DNA of 64,000 nucleotides. Source: an uncultured Sulfitobacter sp. (GTDB lineage: Bacteria; Pseudomonadota; Alphaproteobacteria; Rhodobacterales; Rhodobacteraceae). Shown in pieces: positions 36,003-45,260 of this stretch; the first letter of the stretch is position 1; the number at the start of each line of letters is the position of its first letter. The stretch is taken from positions 218,802 to 282,801 of the forward strand of contig CANMZB010000003.1 of NCBI GenBank assembly GCA_947502265.1. The letters run 5' to 3'. Both the position numbers and the translations under genes were made by a program. The notes under the pieces were generated by a model that saw only the letters and a program-made list of their open reading frames with translations, ran no database searches and was not told where the DNA came from.

Positions 36003-36991
36003 CCTGCCCTGCCCAACACCGTTTGAGCCATACCCGAAAAGTCGTGCCCGTGCAAAAGCATCACACCCGTCGCGCGGATGTCTTCCATCGCGTCGCGGCT
36101 TTTTGCATCCGGTCCCGGCCCCGGCTCTCGCAAGACGACTCCCAGAACCCGCCCCGGATGCCGCAAAATCGCGTCGCGGTAGACAAACGCGTCATGCTGG
36201 CCGGTATCGCCCGTCAGCACAAAGCGCAGGTCGGGGTTTGCCGCCATCAAGACATCAATGCTGCTGCCCTTGTGATCGCCATGTGTGCCGGTGATGAACT
36301 GCGTCTCGCTGATTCCCAGATCGCGCAAAAAGGTTGGCCCTTTGATCACCCCCGCCGCATTGAAAACTTCTTGTAGGAAGTTATGCAGATTCCACGGCGA
36401 GGAACTGACGTAATAGATCGGATTTCGCCCGTTTTCAGTTATTTCATGCGTATACGTAACCGCATCGGGGAAAACCCTGCGGGTTTTTGCATTGCCGGTA
36501 AAGGTGGTCCACAGGTTGCGCACCAGTGAATAGGCACCGGTTTCCAGCACCGTATCGTCGATATCGGACACCACGGCGATCCGCGCGTCCTCCTGTGCGA
36601 CAAGCACCGGACAGGTCGTCGCCCCGTCACGGCCAGTGATAAAAACCTCGACCTCCACCCAACCTCGCTGTTCGGAGCGCGGCAACAGAAGGGTGAAATA
36701 CCCCTCTTCGTCGGTTATGCCCGTCACGCCCTGCGCAAACAGCTCTACCGCTGCAACTTCGTCTGTCAAAAACAGCGATACCATCTGTTTGAAATTCACC
36801 CAGGAAGATTGCGCAGGCAGCGGTGCATTCCGGCGCAGCGCGCTCAACACACGCCCGCGTACCACCAGATGCTCAGGTGTTGCGTACCCGATGTAGGGCT
36901 CGATAATCCTGCGCGGGTCACGTTGTCCGCGCAACCGGTCAAGAACCTTCTCGAGCCGCCAGATGATGCCGTGCGCCAGTTTCTTGATCAT
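35999..36991 (-). CDS. App1-family phosphatase (DUF2183)
   Basis: A 330-residue protein. The C-terminal half has the HAD-like core of App1 phosphatidate phosphatases: AVVSDIDDTVLETG (DxDxT), YVSSSPWNLHNFLQEVF, GDHKGSSI and FVLTGDTGQHD. The N-terminal half is beta-rich. Bacterial members are presumed lipid phosphatases, but substrates are rarely shown. No signal peptide is apparent. It is divergent from the thiolase gene. Confidence 0.85.
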   Translation of the reverse strand: MIKKLAHGIIWRLEKVLDRLRGQRDPRRIIEPYIGYATPEHLVVRGRVLSALRRNAPLPAQSSWVNFKQMVSLFLTDEVAAVELFAQGVTGITDEEGYFTLLLPRSEQRGWVEVEVFITGRDGATTCPVLVAQEDARIAVVSDIDDTVLETGAYSLVRNLWTTFTGNAKTRRVFPDAVTYTHEITENGRNPIYYVSSSPWNLHNFLQEVFNAAGVIKGPTFLRDLGISETQFITGTHGDHKGSSIDVLMAANPDLRFVLTGDTGQHDAFVYRDAILRHPGRVLGVVLREPGPGPDAKSRDAMEDIRATGVMLLHGHDFSGMAQTVLGRAG

Positions 36992-37174
36992 AGTCCCCCA
37001 CGCGTCTGTTGGTTCTGTGGCGCGCGCACGTCATACCGTCGCCGGAATTCGCACAACAGCACATCACTGGTGCGGCCTGCAACCTGCGACAGGACTCCTG
37101 AACGGAACGTCAGGGCTGGATTTCCCCGTGCAGCGCTTCATACTGGTGCAGACCCAAACATCCGGAGCACGAAC

Positions 37175-38353
37175 ATGTCAGACGATATCGTAATTCTCGG
37201 CGGCGTACGCACCGCCATTGGCACATTTGGCGGCGCATTGGCCGCGACACCGCCAACAACGCTGGGCGCGATTGTCGCCCGCGAGGCGTTGTCCCGCGCC
37301 GGGGTCGCACCCGACCAGATCGGGCATGTAGTGTTCGGCAACGTCATCAACACCGAACCGCGCGACATGTACCTGAGCCGTGTTGCCGCCATCGACGCAG
37401 GCGTGCCGGATGAAGTGCCGGCGATGAACGTCAGCCGCCTGTGTGGTTCCGGTGTTCAGGCGATTATCTCGGCCACGCAATCGCTGATGCTCGGGGATGC
37501 CGATTTCGCCCTCGCAGGTGGTGCCGAAAACATGAGCCGCGCCCCCTACATCACACCAGCGGCGCGGTGGGGGCAGAAAATGGGCGATGTCGCATCGCTT
37601 GATATGTTGCTTGGCACGTTGAACTGCCCCTTTGGCACCGGCCACATGGGCGTCACAGCCGAAAACGTCGCAGACGAACATGACGTGAACCGCGAAGAGC
37701 AGGACGCCTTTGCTATGCGCAGTCAGGAACGCGCGGCGGCGGCGATCAAAGCGGGCCATTTCCGCGATCAGATCGTGCCGGTCGAAGTGCGCAAGGGCCG
37801 CGAAACTGTCAACTTCGAGGTGGACGAGCACCCCAAGGCGACGTCGCTGGAGAAGCTCGCCGGTTTGCGGCCTGTGTTCCAGAAAGACGGTTCCGTCACG
37901 GCGGGGAACGCCAGCGGGATCAACGACGGTGCGGCGGCAGTTGTACTCGCACGCGCCTCGGCGGCAGAAAAAGCCGGTCTGAAACCGCGCGCGCGGGTGA
38001 TCGGCTATGCCCACGCGGGGGTCCGACCCGAAGTCATGGGCATCGGCCCTATTCCAGCGGTGAAAAACTTGCTGAAAAAAACCGGGTTGAGCGTGGCAGA
38101 CTTCGACGTGATCGAAAGCAACGAAGCATTCGCATCGCAGGCGTTGGCGGTCACCAAGGCGCTTGGCTTTGATCCCGAGCGCGTGAACCCCAATGGCGGC
38201 GCGATTGCGCTGGGCCATCCGGTGGGGGCAACGGGGGCGATCCTTACCGTCAAGGCGCTGCACGAGTTGGAGCGCACAGGCGGCAAGCGCGCGTTGATCA
38301 CCATGTGCATCGGCGGCGGCCAAGGCATCGCGCTGGCCATCGAGCGAATTTGA
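37175..38353 (+). CDS. Acetyl-CoA C-acyltransferase (thiolase)
   Basis: A 392-residue thiolase. The acyl-binding cysteine is in NVSRLCGSGVQAI (near residue 90). The C-terminal catalytic blocks are GGAIALGHPVGATGA (His) and MCIGGGQGIA (Cys). The start at 37175 (MSDDIVILGGVRTAIG) matches the family. The open frame further upstream is not coding. Degradative and biosynthetic thiolases are hard to separate by eye, so the pathway (beta-oxidation or acetoacetyl-CoA/PHB) is open. Confidence 0.92.
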   Translation: MSDDIVILGGVRTAIGTFGGALAATPPTTLGAIVAREALSRAGVAPDQIGHVVFGNVINTEPRDMYLSRVAAIDAGVPDEVPAMNVSRLCGSGVQAIISATQSLMLGDADFALAGGAENMSRAPYITPAARWGQKMGDVASLDMLLGTLNCPFGTGHMGVTAENVADEHDVNREEQDAFAMRSQERAAAAIKAGHFRDQIVPVEVRKGRETVNFEVDEHPKATSLEKLAGLRPVFQKDGSVTAGNASGINDGAAAVVLARASAAEKAGLKPRARVIGYAHAGVRPEVMGIGPIPAVKNLLKKTGLSVADFDVIESNEAFASQALAVTKALGFDPERVNPNGGAIALGHPVGATGAILTVKALHELERTGGKRALITMCIGGGQGIALAIERI

Positions 38354-38369
38354 AACGTAGCTTGATTTA

Positions 38370-38406
38370 GCATGTGTGGCGGGGCATTGAGCCCCGCCAC
38401 ACATGC
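38370..38406. terminator. Bidirectional 16-bp hairpin terminator
   Basis: GCATGTGTGGCGGGGC (38370-38385) and GCCCCGCCACACATGC (38391-38406) pair perfectly around ATTGA. The hairpin sits between the convergent thiolase and ubiB genes, 17 bases after the thiolase stop and 30 before that of ubiB. Confidence 0.85.
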
Positions 38407-38435
38407 AGGATATTTTCAGCCAAGAAAAATAGAGA

Positions 38436-39968
38436 TCAGATCAGCGCGTCAATCAAAAGAATGGTGCCTGTGGCTGTTGCTGCGCCGGTGACGGCCGCAA
38501 GGGCGATCCAGCGCTTGAACGGTTTGCTCGGTGGTTCCGGCGGATTGCCCTGACGGACCAACGCCGCCTCGACCAGAGCAGGCAGGCGCGGGCCAAAGCG
38601 TGACAGCACGCGGGCTGTTTTTGTCAGATCGTTGATGATCGCCTTGGGGCCGATGGATTTGGTGATGTAATCGGTCACGATCGGGGCGGCGACTTGCCAG
38701 ATGTTCATCTGTGGATTGAGCGAGCGCGCAACCCCTTCGACCACTACCATCGTGCGTTGCAGCAAGATCAGTTCGGTGCGCGTTTCCATGCCGAAACGCT
38801 CGGTCACTTCGAACAGATAGGACAGCAGCCGCGCCATCGAGATGCGGTTGGCATCCATGCCGAAAATTGGTTCTCCGACCGCGCGCAGGGCGCGGGCGAA
38901 TTCGTCCACGTCCTTGTCGGCGGGAACATAACCCGCCTCGAAATGTACCTCGGCCACGCGTTTGTAATCTTTGCGGATGAAGCCATAGAGGATTTCAGCG
39001 TAAACGCGGCGGGTGTATTCGTCGATGTGGCCCATGATGCCGAAATCGAGCGCTATGATGTTGCCGTTTGGTGCGACCTTGAGGTTGCCCTGATGCATGT
39101 CACCATGGAAAAATCCGTCGCGCAGGGCGTGTTGCAGGAACAGTTGCAAGATACGTTCGGACAGCGCCACGCGGTCATGGCCAGCGGCGTCAAGCGCGTC
39201 ATTATCGCCCAAAGGCACGCCGTCGGCCCATGTCATCGTCATGACGCGGCGGGCAGAATAGTCCCATTTGATCTCGGGCAGCTCGAACCCCGAATCGTCA
39301 CGGGTATTATGTACGAATTCGGAGGCTGCAGATGATTCGAGCCGTAGATCCAGTTCGCCCCGGACCACGCCGTCAAAGTGCTCAATCACCTCCATCGGGC
39401 GCAGGCGGCGCGACCCTGGCGAGAACAGTTCGACCATGCGGGCGGCGAGATAGAAAGCATCCACATCCTTGCGGAACGCTTTTTCAATGCCGGGGCGCAG
39501 AACCTTTACCGCGACCTCTTCGCCCGTGCTGGCAAGGCGCGCGTAATGGACCTGCGCGATAGAGGCGGCGGCGACAGGTTCGCTGAATTCAGTGAAAATT
39601 GTATCGACCGGTTGGCCCAGTTCCTTTTCCACCTCGGCCTTGGCCGTAGCCACATCAAAAGGGGGCAGCTTGTCTTGCAACACGCGCAGTTGCTGGGCCA
39701 TCTCGTCACCCACAACATCGGGACGGGTAGAAAGCAATTGCCCGAATTTGATGTATGCAGGACCAAGCGCTGTAAGCGCGCGGGTGGCGGGCGGCATGGA
39801 GGGGTCGCCCTTGTAACCCAGAAACTTGAACGGCAGGCCCATCGCACGGGCCACCACGCGCAACGGCTTGGGCGCGTCGAAGGCATCAAGCACCTTGTTC
39901 ATGGCGCCCGTGCGTTCCAGCGTGGCGCCCGTGCGGATGAGCCGCCAGATATTGTGAGGTCCGCGCAC
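38436..39968 (-). CDS. ubiB: Ubiquinone biosynthesis kinase-like protein UbiB
   Basis: A 510-residue ADCK/UbiB protein. Family motifs are the KxGQ motif in YIKFGQLLSTRPDVVGDEM, then AAASIAQVHYARL, VAVKVLRPGIEKAF, HGDMHQGNLKV and IALDFGIMGHID. The C-terminal hydrophobic segment (about 482-508) is a membrane anchor. It is needed for ubiquinone synthesis as an atypical kinase/ATPase. The start is a GTG at 39966-39968, directly after the ubiE stop codon, so the genes form an operon. Confidence 0.95.
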   Translation of the reverse strand: MRGPHNIWRLIRTGATLERTGAMNKVLDAFDAPKPLRVVARAMGLPFKFLGYKGDPSMPPATRALTALGPAYIKFGQLLSTRPDVVGDEMAQQLRVLQDKLPPFDVATAKAEVEKELGQPVDTIFTEFSEPVAAASIAQVHYARLASTGEEVAVKVLRPGIEKAFRKDVDAFYLAARMVELFSPGSRRLRPMEVIEHFDGVVRGELDLRLESSAASEFVHNTRDDSGFELPEIKWDYSARRVMTMTWADGVPLGDNDALDAAGHDRVALSERILQLFLQHALRDGFFHGDMHQGNLKVAPNGNIIALDFGIMGHIDEYTRRVYAEILYGFIRKDYKRVAEVHFEAGYVPADKDVDEFARALRAVGEPIFGMDANRISMARLLSYLFEVTERFGMETRTELILLQRTMVVVEGVARSLNPQMNIWQVAAPIVTDYITKSIGPKAIINDLTKTARVLSRFGPRLPALVEAALVRQGNPPEPPSKPFKRWIALAAVTGAATATGTILLIDALI

Positions 39969-40712
39969 CTAGATTTTCCACCCTGAATGCAGACAGGCGA
40001 TGCCCATCGAAAGGTTGCGGTATTTCGCCTGCCCGAAACCCGCCTCGCGCACCATCCCAAGGAATGTTTCCTGATCGGGGAAGTTGCGGATTGATTCAAC
40101 AAGGTATTGATAGCTGTCGCGGTCGTTCGCGATGACCTGCCCCATGCGCGGAATCACGTTGAAGCTGTAAAGGTCATAGGCTTTTTGCATCATCGGGCTG
40201 GGCAGTTGCGAGAACTCCAGCACCATCAAACGCCCGCCGGGTTTCAACACGCGGTAGGCTTCGTTCAAGGCCTCTTGCGGGCGGGTCACGTTACGGATGC
40301 CAAAGCTGATGGTGTAAACGTCAAAGGTGTTGTCTTCGAACGGCAGGGCCATCGCATCGCCGACAACCCAATCAAGGCTATCAACCATCTGTGCCGCCTC
40401 GGCACGTTTACGCCCCTCGTTCAGCATCCCTTCGGTCAGGTCGCAAACCGTGGCATGCCCGGACCCTGCCCGCTTGAGAAACTTGAACGCGACATCGCCG
40501 GTGCCGCCCGCCACATCCAGCAGCTTCTGACCGGGGCGCGGCGCGAGCCAGTCCATCATCGCTTCTTTCCAGATGCGGTGAATGCCCATACTCATCACGT
40601 CGTTCATGACGTCGTATTTATTCGCCACATCGTTAAAAAGCGTGCGGACTTTTCCGGCTTTCTCTTCCTCGGGAATGGTTTCGAATCCGAAATGGGTGGT
40701 CTTGTCGGTCAT
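39969..40712 (-). CDS. ubiE: Ubiquinone/menaquinone methyltransferase UbiE
   Basis: A 247-residue SAM-dependent methyltransferase. The SAM-binding motif is [20 protein letters not shown]. UbiE signatures are [20 protein letters not shown] near the N-terminus and [22 protein letters not shown]. It C-methylates the benzoquinol ring in ubiquinone synthesis. ubiB follows with no spacer, and mutM is divergent from it. Confidence 0.96.
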   Translation of the reverse strand: MTDKTTHFGFETIPEEEKAGKVRTLFNDVANKYDVMNDVMSMGIHRIWKEAMMDWLAPRPGQKLLDVAGGTGDVAFKFLKRAGSGHATVCDLTEGMLNEGRKRAEAAQMVDSLDWVVGDAMALPFEDNTFDVYTISFGIRNVTRPQEALNEAYRVLKPGGRLMVLEFSQLPSPMMQKAYDLYSFNVIPRMGQVIANDRDSYQYLVESIRNFPDQETFLGMVREAGFGQAKYRNLSMGIACLHSGWKI

Positions 40713-40799
40713 GGGTCCGTCCTGAGCTTGTTATTTTGCAGATATAGCCTCAGGTAGGCAGGTGCAAACTGCCTTTTGACGCAGCATCAAGGAACCACC

Positions 40800-41651
40800 A
40801 TGCCGGAACTGCCCGAAGTCGAAACCGTGCGCCGCGGGCTCGCCCCCGTGATGGAGGGCGCTGTGATCACGCGCGCAGACGTGAACCGCCCCGATTTGCG
40901 CTGGCCCTTCCCGCCGGACATGGCCGGACGGTTGACGGGGCGGCGGGTGGAGCGGCTGCGCAGACGGTCGAAATATATCCTTGCCGATCTGGATTCGGGT
41001 GAAACGCTGCTGATCCATCTGGGGATGTCCGGACGTATGTTGGTGTCGGGCGATCCGCAGGGACAGTTCACGCACACACATCCGGCAGCGCAAAAGCACG
41101 ACCACGTGGTGTTGCACATGGAAAACGGCGCGCGCATCACTTTTAACGATCCGCGCCGCTTTGGCGCGATGGACCTGATGGCGACGGATGGCGCGGACAC
41201 GCACAAGCTGTTGGCGGTGCTGGGGCCGGAGCCGTTGGGGAACGACTTTCACGACTCAGTGCTGGTGGAGGCGTTCAAAGGGCGCAACACGCCGGTGAAA
41301 TCCGCCCTTCTGGACCAGCGCATTGTCGCCGGATTGGGCAATATCTATGTGTGCGAGACGCTTTTCCGCGCAAAGATAAGCCCGAAACGCAAGGCGGGGC
41401 GGATTGCCGCACCCCGCGTCGCGGCCATGGTGGCGATCATCCGAACAGTACTGGAAGAGGCAATTGCAGCAGGCGGATCATCCTTACGGGATTTCCGGCA
41501 AGCCGATGGAGAACTTGGATATTTCCAGCATTCCTTTGATGTGTATGGACGCGAGGGAGAACCGTGCCGAACCGCTGACTGCACCGGAACAATCACGCGG
41601 ATCACACAGTCGGGCCGATCCTCTTTCTACTGCCCCATATGTCAAAGATAG
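40800..41651 (+). CDS. mutM: Formamidopyrimidine-DNA glycosylase
   Basis: A 283-residue DNA glycosylase. The mature N-terminus must be Pro-Glu, and the ATG at 40800 gives [13 protein letters not shown]. This decides the start against an ATG 24 bases upstream. The C-terminal zinc finger has CRTADC and YCPICQ. Helix-two-turn-helix residues are in [13 protein letters not shown]. It removes 8-oxoguanine and formamidopyrimidines from DNA and nicks the strand. Confidence 0.96.
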   Translation: MPELPEVETVRRGLAPVMEGAVITRADVNRPDLRWPFPPDMAGRLTGRRVERLRRRSKYILADLDSGETLLIHLGMSGRMLVSGDPQGQFTHTHPAAQKHDHVVLHMENGARITFNDPRRFGAMDLMATDGADTHKLLAVLGPEPLGNDFHDSVLVEAFKGRNTPVKSALLDQRIVAGLGNIYVCETLFRAKISPKRKAGRIAAPRVAAMVAIIRTVLEEAIAAGGSSLRDFRQADGELGYFQHSFDVYGREGEPCRTADCTGTITRITQSGRSSFYCPICQR

Positions 41652-41714
41652 CTTGAACCGTATCGCCGCCATGATATGCACGGATGTCTGAGCAACAACG
41701 AAGGGCCCTCCGAC

Positions 41715-42491
41715 ATGGCTTATGAAACGATCATTCTCGACGTAGACAACCACGTGGCCCTGATCACCCTCAACCGGCCTGATGCGCTCAATGCGCTGAA
41801 CGACCAGTTGATGACGGAACTGGCCGATTGCCTGAAGGGCTGTCAGGAAAACGACAAGGTGCGCTGCATTGTCATCACCGGCTCGGAAAAGGCGTTCGCC
41901 GCCGGAGCCGACATCGCGATGATGCGCGAGAAAACATTTGTCGAAGCGTTTTCAGGTGATCTTTTCACCCCCGAAACCGATCAGATCATGCGCATTCGCA
42001 AGCCGATCATCGCCGCCGTTTCCGGTTATGCGTTGGGCGGGGGATGCGAATTGGCGATGATGTGCGATTTCATCATCTGCTCCGAAACCGCCAAGTTCGG
42101 TCAACCCGAGATCAATCTGGGCGTTGTTGCAGGCATCGGCGGCACACAGCGCCTGACCCGGATCGTGGGCAAGTCCAAAGCGATGGACATGAACCTCACA
42201 GGCCGCTTCATGAATGCCGAAGAGGCAGAGCGCTCCGGCCTCGCCTCGCGCGTGGTGCCCGTGAAAAAGCTGATGGAAGAAGCGATGGGTGCGGCGGGCA
42301 AGATCGCCGAGAAGTCGATGATTTCCGTAATGGTCGTAAAAGAAGCAGTGAACCGCGCCTACGAAGTGCCGCTGCGCGAAGGTCTGTTATTTGAACGCCG
42401 CATGTTCCACGCGCTGTTCGCGACCGAAGATCAGGCCGAAGGCATGGGCGCATTTCTCGAAAAGCGCGAGGCGCAGTTCAGGGACCGGTGA
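41715..42491 (+). CDS. Enoyl-CoA hydratase
   Basis: A 258-residue crotonase-fold enzyme. The first oxyanion-hole segment is FAAGADIAMM. The catalytic glutamates are in YALGGGCELAMMCD and GQPEINLGVVAGIGGTQRLTR. This is the short-chain enoyl-CoA hydratase pattern of beta-oxidation. The start at 41715 (MAYETIILDV) fits the family better than the ATG 39 bases earlier. It lies 63 bases after mutM. Confidence 0.93.
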   Translation: MAYETIILDVDNHVALITLNRPDALNALNDQLMTELADCLKGCQENDKVRCIVITGSEKAFAAGADIAMMREKTFVEAFSGDLFTPETDQIMRIRKPIIAAVSGYALGGGCELAMMCDFIICSETAKFGQPEINLGVVAGIGGTQRLTRIVGKSKAMDMNLTGRFMNAEEAERSGLASRVVPVKKLMEEAMGAAGKIAEKSMISVMVVKEAVNRAYEVPLREGLLFERRMFHALFATEDQAEGMGAFLEKREAQFRDR

Positions 42492-42984
42492 GACAGGCGC
42501 ATCTTTGTCCAAAAGCGGATCAGCGGGAAAAAAGCCATTCACCGCATTCAACCCAAGGTCTGCTTTTGGTTCTGGGTCTTCCAATGACGGTGGTTATCGG
42601 AAGACTTTAGTTGCTTAAGTTCCGTTACATATCTCTGGGAATTTGTAATTTTTAGGTAGCGGTGTATGAGGTGATGCAGGCGTGTCTGAATCTCCTCGTT
42701 TGATGCCATCACAAACCCTGTTCAGGAAAAGCAATCGCTGAACTGCTTCCGCATCTCCCGCGATAACAATCATCCTCAACGGTGCAGAATTTCCACCAAC
42801 CTGTTCAAACCCAAATTTCGCCGCAGTGCAACACACCCGCCTTTACATTCCCGACCAAATCCCGTTATAGCCCCCCTTATACATGCGCGTGCAGCCCGCT
42901 CTGGCTAGAATCACCTATCGGTGTCCTCCCCCTGCGGGAGCGATTGTACGCTTTGACACAAACCGAATTGATAGGATGATCCTC
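42492..42984. other. Intergenic region before rpsT
   Basis: This is a 493-base gap. A minus-strand reading at 42615-42836 (73 residues) has no recognisable homology or ribosome site and may be chance or a gene remnant. TTGACA is present at 42953-42958, but no -10 box stands at correct spacing. No DnaA boxes or RNA gene were seen. Confidence 0.4.
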
Positions 42985-43248
42985 ATGGCAAACACCCCAC
43001 AGGCGAAGAAACGCGCACGTCAGAACGACAAGCGCGCAGCTGTTAACAAGGCACGTCGCTCGCGCATCCGCACCTACCTGCGCAAGGTCGAAGAAGCGAT
43101 CCTGACCGGCGACAAAGAAGCCGCAACTGCCGCTCTTCGCGCAGCACAGCCAGAGCTGATGCGCGGTGTAACAAAAGGTATTTTCCACAAAAACACAGCT
43201 TCGCGCAAGATGTCCCGTCTGGCGGCGCGCGTCAAAGCTGTCGGCTAA
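42985..43248 (+). CDS. rpsT: 30S ribosomal protein S20
   Basis: An 87-residue, strongly basic ribosomal protein with the S20 pattern [20 protein letters not shown] and the conserved tail [20 protein letters not shown]. It binds 16S rRNA early in 30S assembly. The start at 42985 has GGATGATCCTC before it. The open frame upstream is not coding. The position next to dnaA is typical of Rhodobacterales. Confidence 0.98.
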   Translation: MANTPQAKKRARQNDKRAAVNKARRSRIRTYLRKVEEAILTGDKEAATAALRAAQPELMRGVTKGIFHKNTASRKMSRLAARVKAVG

Positions 43249-43273
43249 AACGCTCCCCAAAAAACGTATTCGG

Positions 43274-43306
43274 CAAAGGCGTCATCTCCGGTGGCGCCTT
43301 TGTTGT
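43274..43306 (+). terminator. Terminator after rpsT
   Basis: CAAAGGCG (43274-43281) pairs with CGCCTTTG (43295-43302) around a 13-base loop, followed by TTGTATTT. It lies 26 bases after the rpsT stop. Confidence 0.75.
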
Positions 43307-43744
43307 ATTTTGGCCCCTTGTTCAGACCTTCGCAGATTCTTTTTCAGCAATCCCAGAGTCAACAAATAAGATCAGTTGAACCGTGCACAGCGGCCTTGCT
43401 ACTTAGGGTGAGCGATTCACATCGCGGGGGGACAGACCCGAAGATATGCCGATATTTTGCTAGAAGTAGCGGCTGACTTGGACGGTAACTGCCAGCACGC
43501 CAGAAGGGGTGCCTGTCAGAACTGCGGATGCTGCTGCCGGCACATTTGCACTGTCACATTTCAAGGACGGCGGCGCATGATGATGCCGGTCCGGTTTTAA
43601 CCGGACGGCCTTCGGCGCCGAGATACGAACAGTCCGACGGACAGGAGCCGGTTTTCCGCAGGGACCGGGACGGCTCTTCTATGTCCAAGGACTTTGTACG
43701 ATTATGCCGCAGTGGCGGCGCAAATGGATGGCGGTAGTTAAAGC
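43307..43744 (+). other. Structured leader and promoter region of dnaA
   Basis: There is no gene here. Three inverted repeats lie upstream of dnaA: 43589-43606 (8-bp stem, GTCCGGTT/AACCGGAC), 43632-43642 (GTCCG/CGGAC) and 43645-43676 (GAGCCG/CGGCTC with an alternative inner stem). I found no close match to the DnaA box TTATCCACA on either strand, so I do not call a replication origin. Confidence 0.45.
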
Positions 43745-45124
43745 ATGACACAAGACGACTGGGGCCTCGTAAAACAACGACTACTGAAAACGGTAGGGCA
43801 GAATAATTATACCACATGGATTGATCCCCTCACCTTGGGGAAATCCAGCGAAGGCATCGCCACCCTGACGGTCCCGACGACCTTTTTCGGCAACTATGTC
43901 AGCCAGAATTTTTCCGATCTGATCCTGCACGAGATGAAGGCGTATGACGGTTCGCTGTCACGGCTCAACTTTTCTGTCGCAGCCAAAGCGCCCGCAGATC
44001 AACAACCGCGCGCCACACGCCATACTGATGCCGTGGTTGCCGCGTCCCGCGCCCCTGCGGCCAAAACCCCGGCGACGGGTGTCTCCTATACTGCGCCGCT
44101 CGAAAGCCGCTTTACCTTTGATACCTTCGTTGTCGGCAAGCCGAACGAATTGGCCCACGCCGCCGCGCGCCGCGTGGCCGAGGGCGGCCCCGTCACATTC
44201 AACCCGCTGTTCCTTTATGGCGGCGTCGGTCTGGGCAAAACACACCTGATGCACGCCATCGCGCGGGAGCTTCAGGTGCGCAAACCGCAGCTGAACGTGC
44301 TGTATCTGTCAGCCGAGCAATTCATGTACCGCTTTGTGCAGGCGCTGCGGGATCGCAAGATGATGGACTTCAAGGAAATATTCCGCTCCGTCGATGTTCT
44401 GATGGTCGATGATGTTCAATTCATCGCAGGCAAGGACAGCACGCAAGAAGAGTTTTTTCACACCTTCAATGCGCTGGTGGATCAGAACAAACAAATTATT
44501 ATTTCGGCGGACCGCGCCCCGCAGGAAATCAAAGACCTCGAAGAGCGGGTGAAGTCCCGTCTGCAATGTGGTCTGGTCGTTGATCTGCATCCGACCGACT
44601 ATGAATTGCGCCTTGGCATCCTGCAAACCAAGGTCGAGGGGCATCGCGCCTCTTATCCCGAGCTTTCGATGGACGACGGGGTGCTGGAATTTCTGGCGCA
44701 CCGCATCTCGACCAACGTGCGCGTTCTCGAAGGGGCGCTGACGCGGCTTTTCGCCTTTGCCTCGTTGGTCGGACGCAAGATCGACATGGATTTGACGCAG
44801 GATTGTCTGGCCGATGTGCTGCGCGCCTCCGAGCGTAAAATCACCGTCGAGGAAATACAGCGCAAGGTGTCCGACCACTACAACATCCGCCTCAGCGATA
44901 TGGTCGGGCCAAAGCGGCTGCGCAGCTATGCGCGCCCGCGTCAGGTGGCAATGTATCTGTGCAAACACATGACAAGCCGCTCGCTGCCCGAGATCGGACG
45001 CCGCTTTGGGGGCCGCGACCACACCACCGTCATGCACGGCGTTCGGCGCATTGAAGAACTAAAAGCATCAGACGGCCAGATCGCCGAAGATCTCGAACTG
45101 TTGCGCCGCGCATTGGAAGAATAG
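43745..45124 (+). CDS. dnaA: Chromosomal replication initiator DnaA
   Basis: A 459-residue initiator. Domain I is at residues 1-80. A variable linker follows to about 115. The AAA+ domain III has Walker A GGVGLGKTHLMHA, Walker B VLMVDDVQF and an arginine-finger region. Domain IV is the DNA-binding part, with MTSRSLPEIGRRFGGRDHTTVMHGV. It opens the origin to start replication. It heads the dnaA-dnaN-recF-gyrB cluster, but a terminator follows it, so dnaN probably has its own promoter. Confidence 0.98.
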   Translation: MTQDDWGLVKQRLLKTVGQNNYTTWIDPLTLGKSSEGIATLTVPTTFFGNYVSQNFSDLILHEMKAYDGSLSRLNFSVAAKAPADQQPRATRHTDAVVAASRAPAAKTPATGVSYTAPLESRFTFDTFVVGKPNELAHAAARRVAEGGPVTFNPLFLYGGVGLGKTHLMHAIARELQVRKPQLNVLYLSAEQFMYRFVQALRDRKMMDFKEIFRSVDVLMVDDVQFIAGKDSTQEEFFHTFNALVDQNKQIIISADRAPQEIKDLEERVKSRLQCGLVVDLHPTDYELRLGILQTKVEGHRASYPELSMDDGVLEFLAHRISTNVRVLEGALTRLFAFASLVGRKIDMDLTQDCLADVLRASERKITVEEIQRKVSDHYNIRLSDMVGPKRLRSYARPRQVAMYLCKHMTSRSLPEIGRRFGGRDHTTVMHGVRRIEELKASDGQIAEDLELLRRALEE

Positions 45125-45153
45125 GCGCGATTACAGATGCAGCGATGCCACAG

Positions 45154-45179
45154 GGCAGCCCTTCGCGGGGCTGCCTTTT
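45154..45179 (+). terminator. Rho-independent terminator after dnaA
   Basis: GGCAGCCC (45154-45161) pairs with GGGCTGCC (45168-45175) around a 6-base loop and runs into TTTTG. Confidence 0.9.
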
Positions 45180-45260
45180 GCATTTATGGCCCGTTAGGTC
45201 TTGTGATCAGGTGAAATCGGGGTAACGTGCCGTTCCGGACTGGTTTACTGGAGAAGTGAC

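Noticed and set aside
42615..42836. 73-codon minus-strand frame in the gap before rpsT
   Set aside because: Somewhat protein-like, but there is no ribosome site, domain or partner. A remnant cannot be excluded, so it is only mentioned in the gap entry.
43249..43744. Replication origin next to dnaA
   Set aside because: No cluster of TTATCCACA-like boxes or AT-rich unwinding region was found. dnaA position alone is not evidence.
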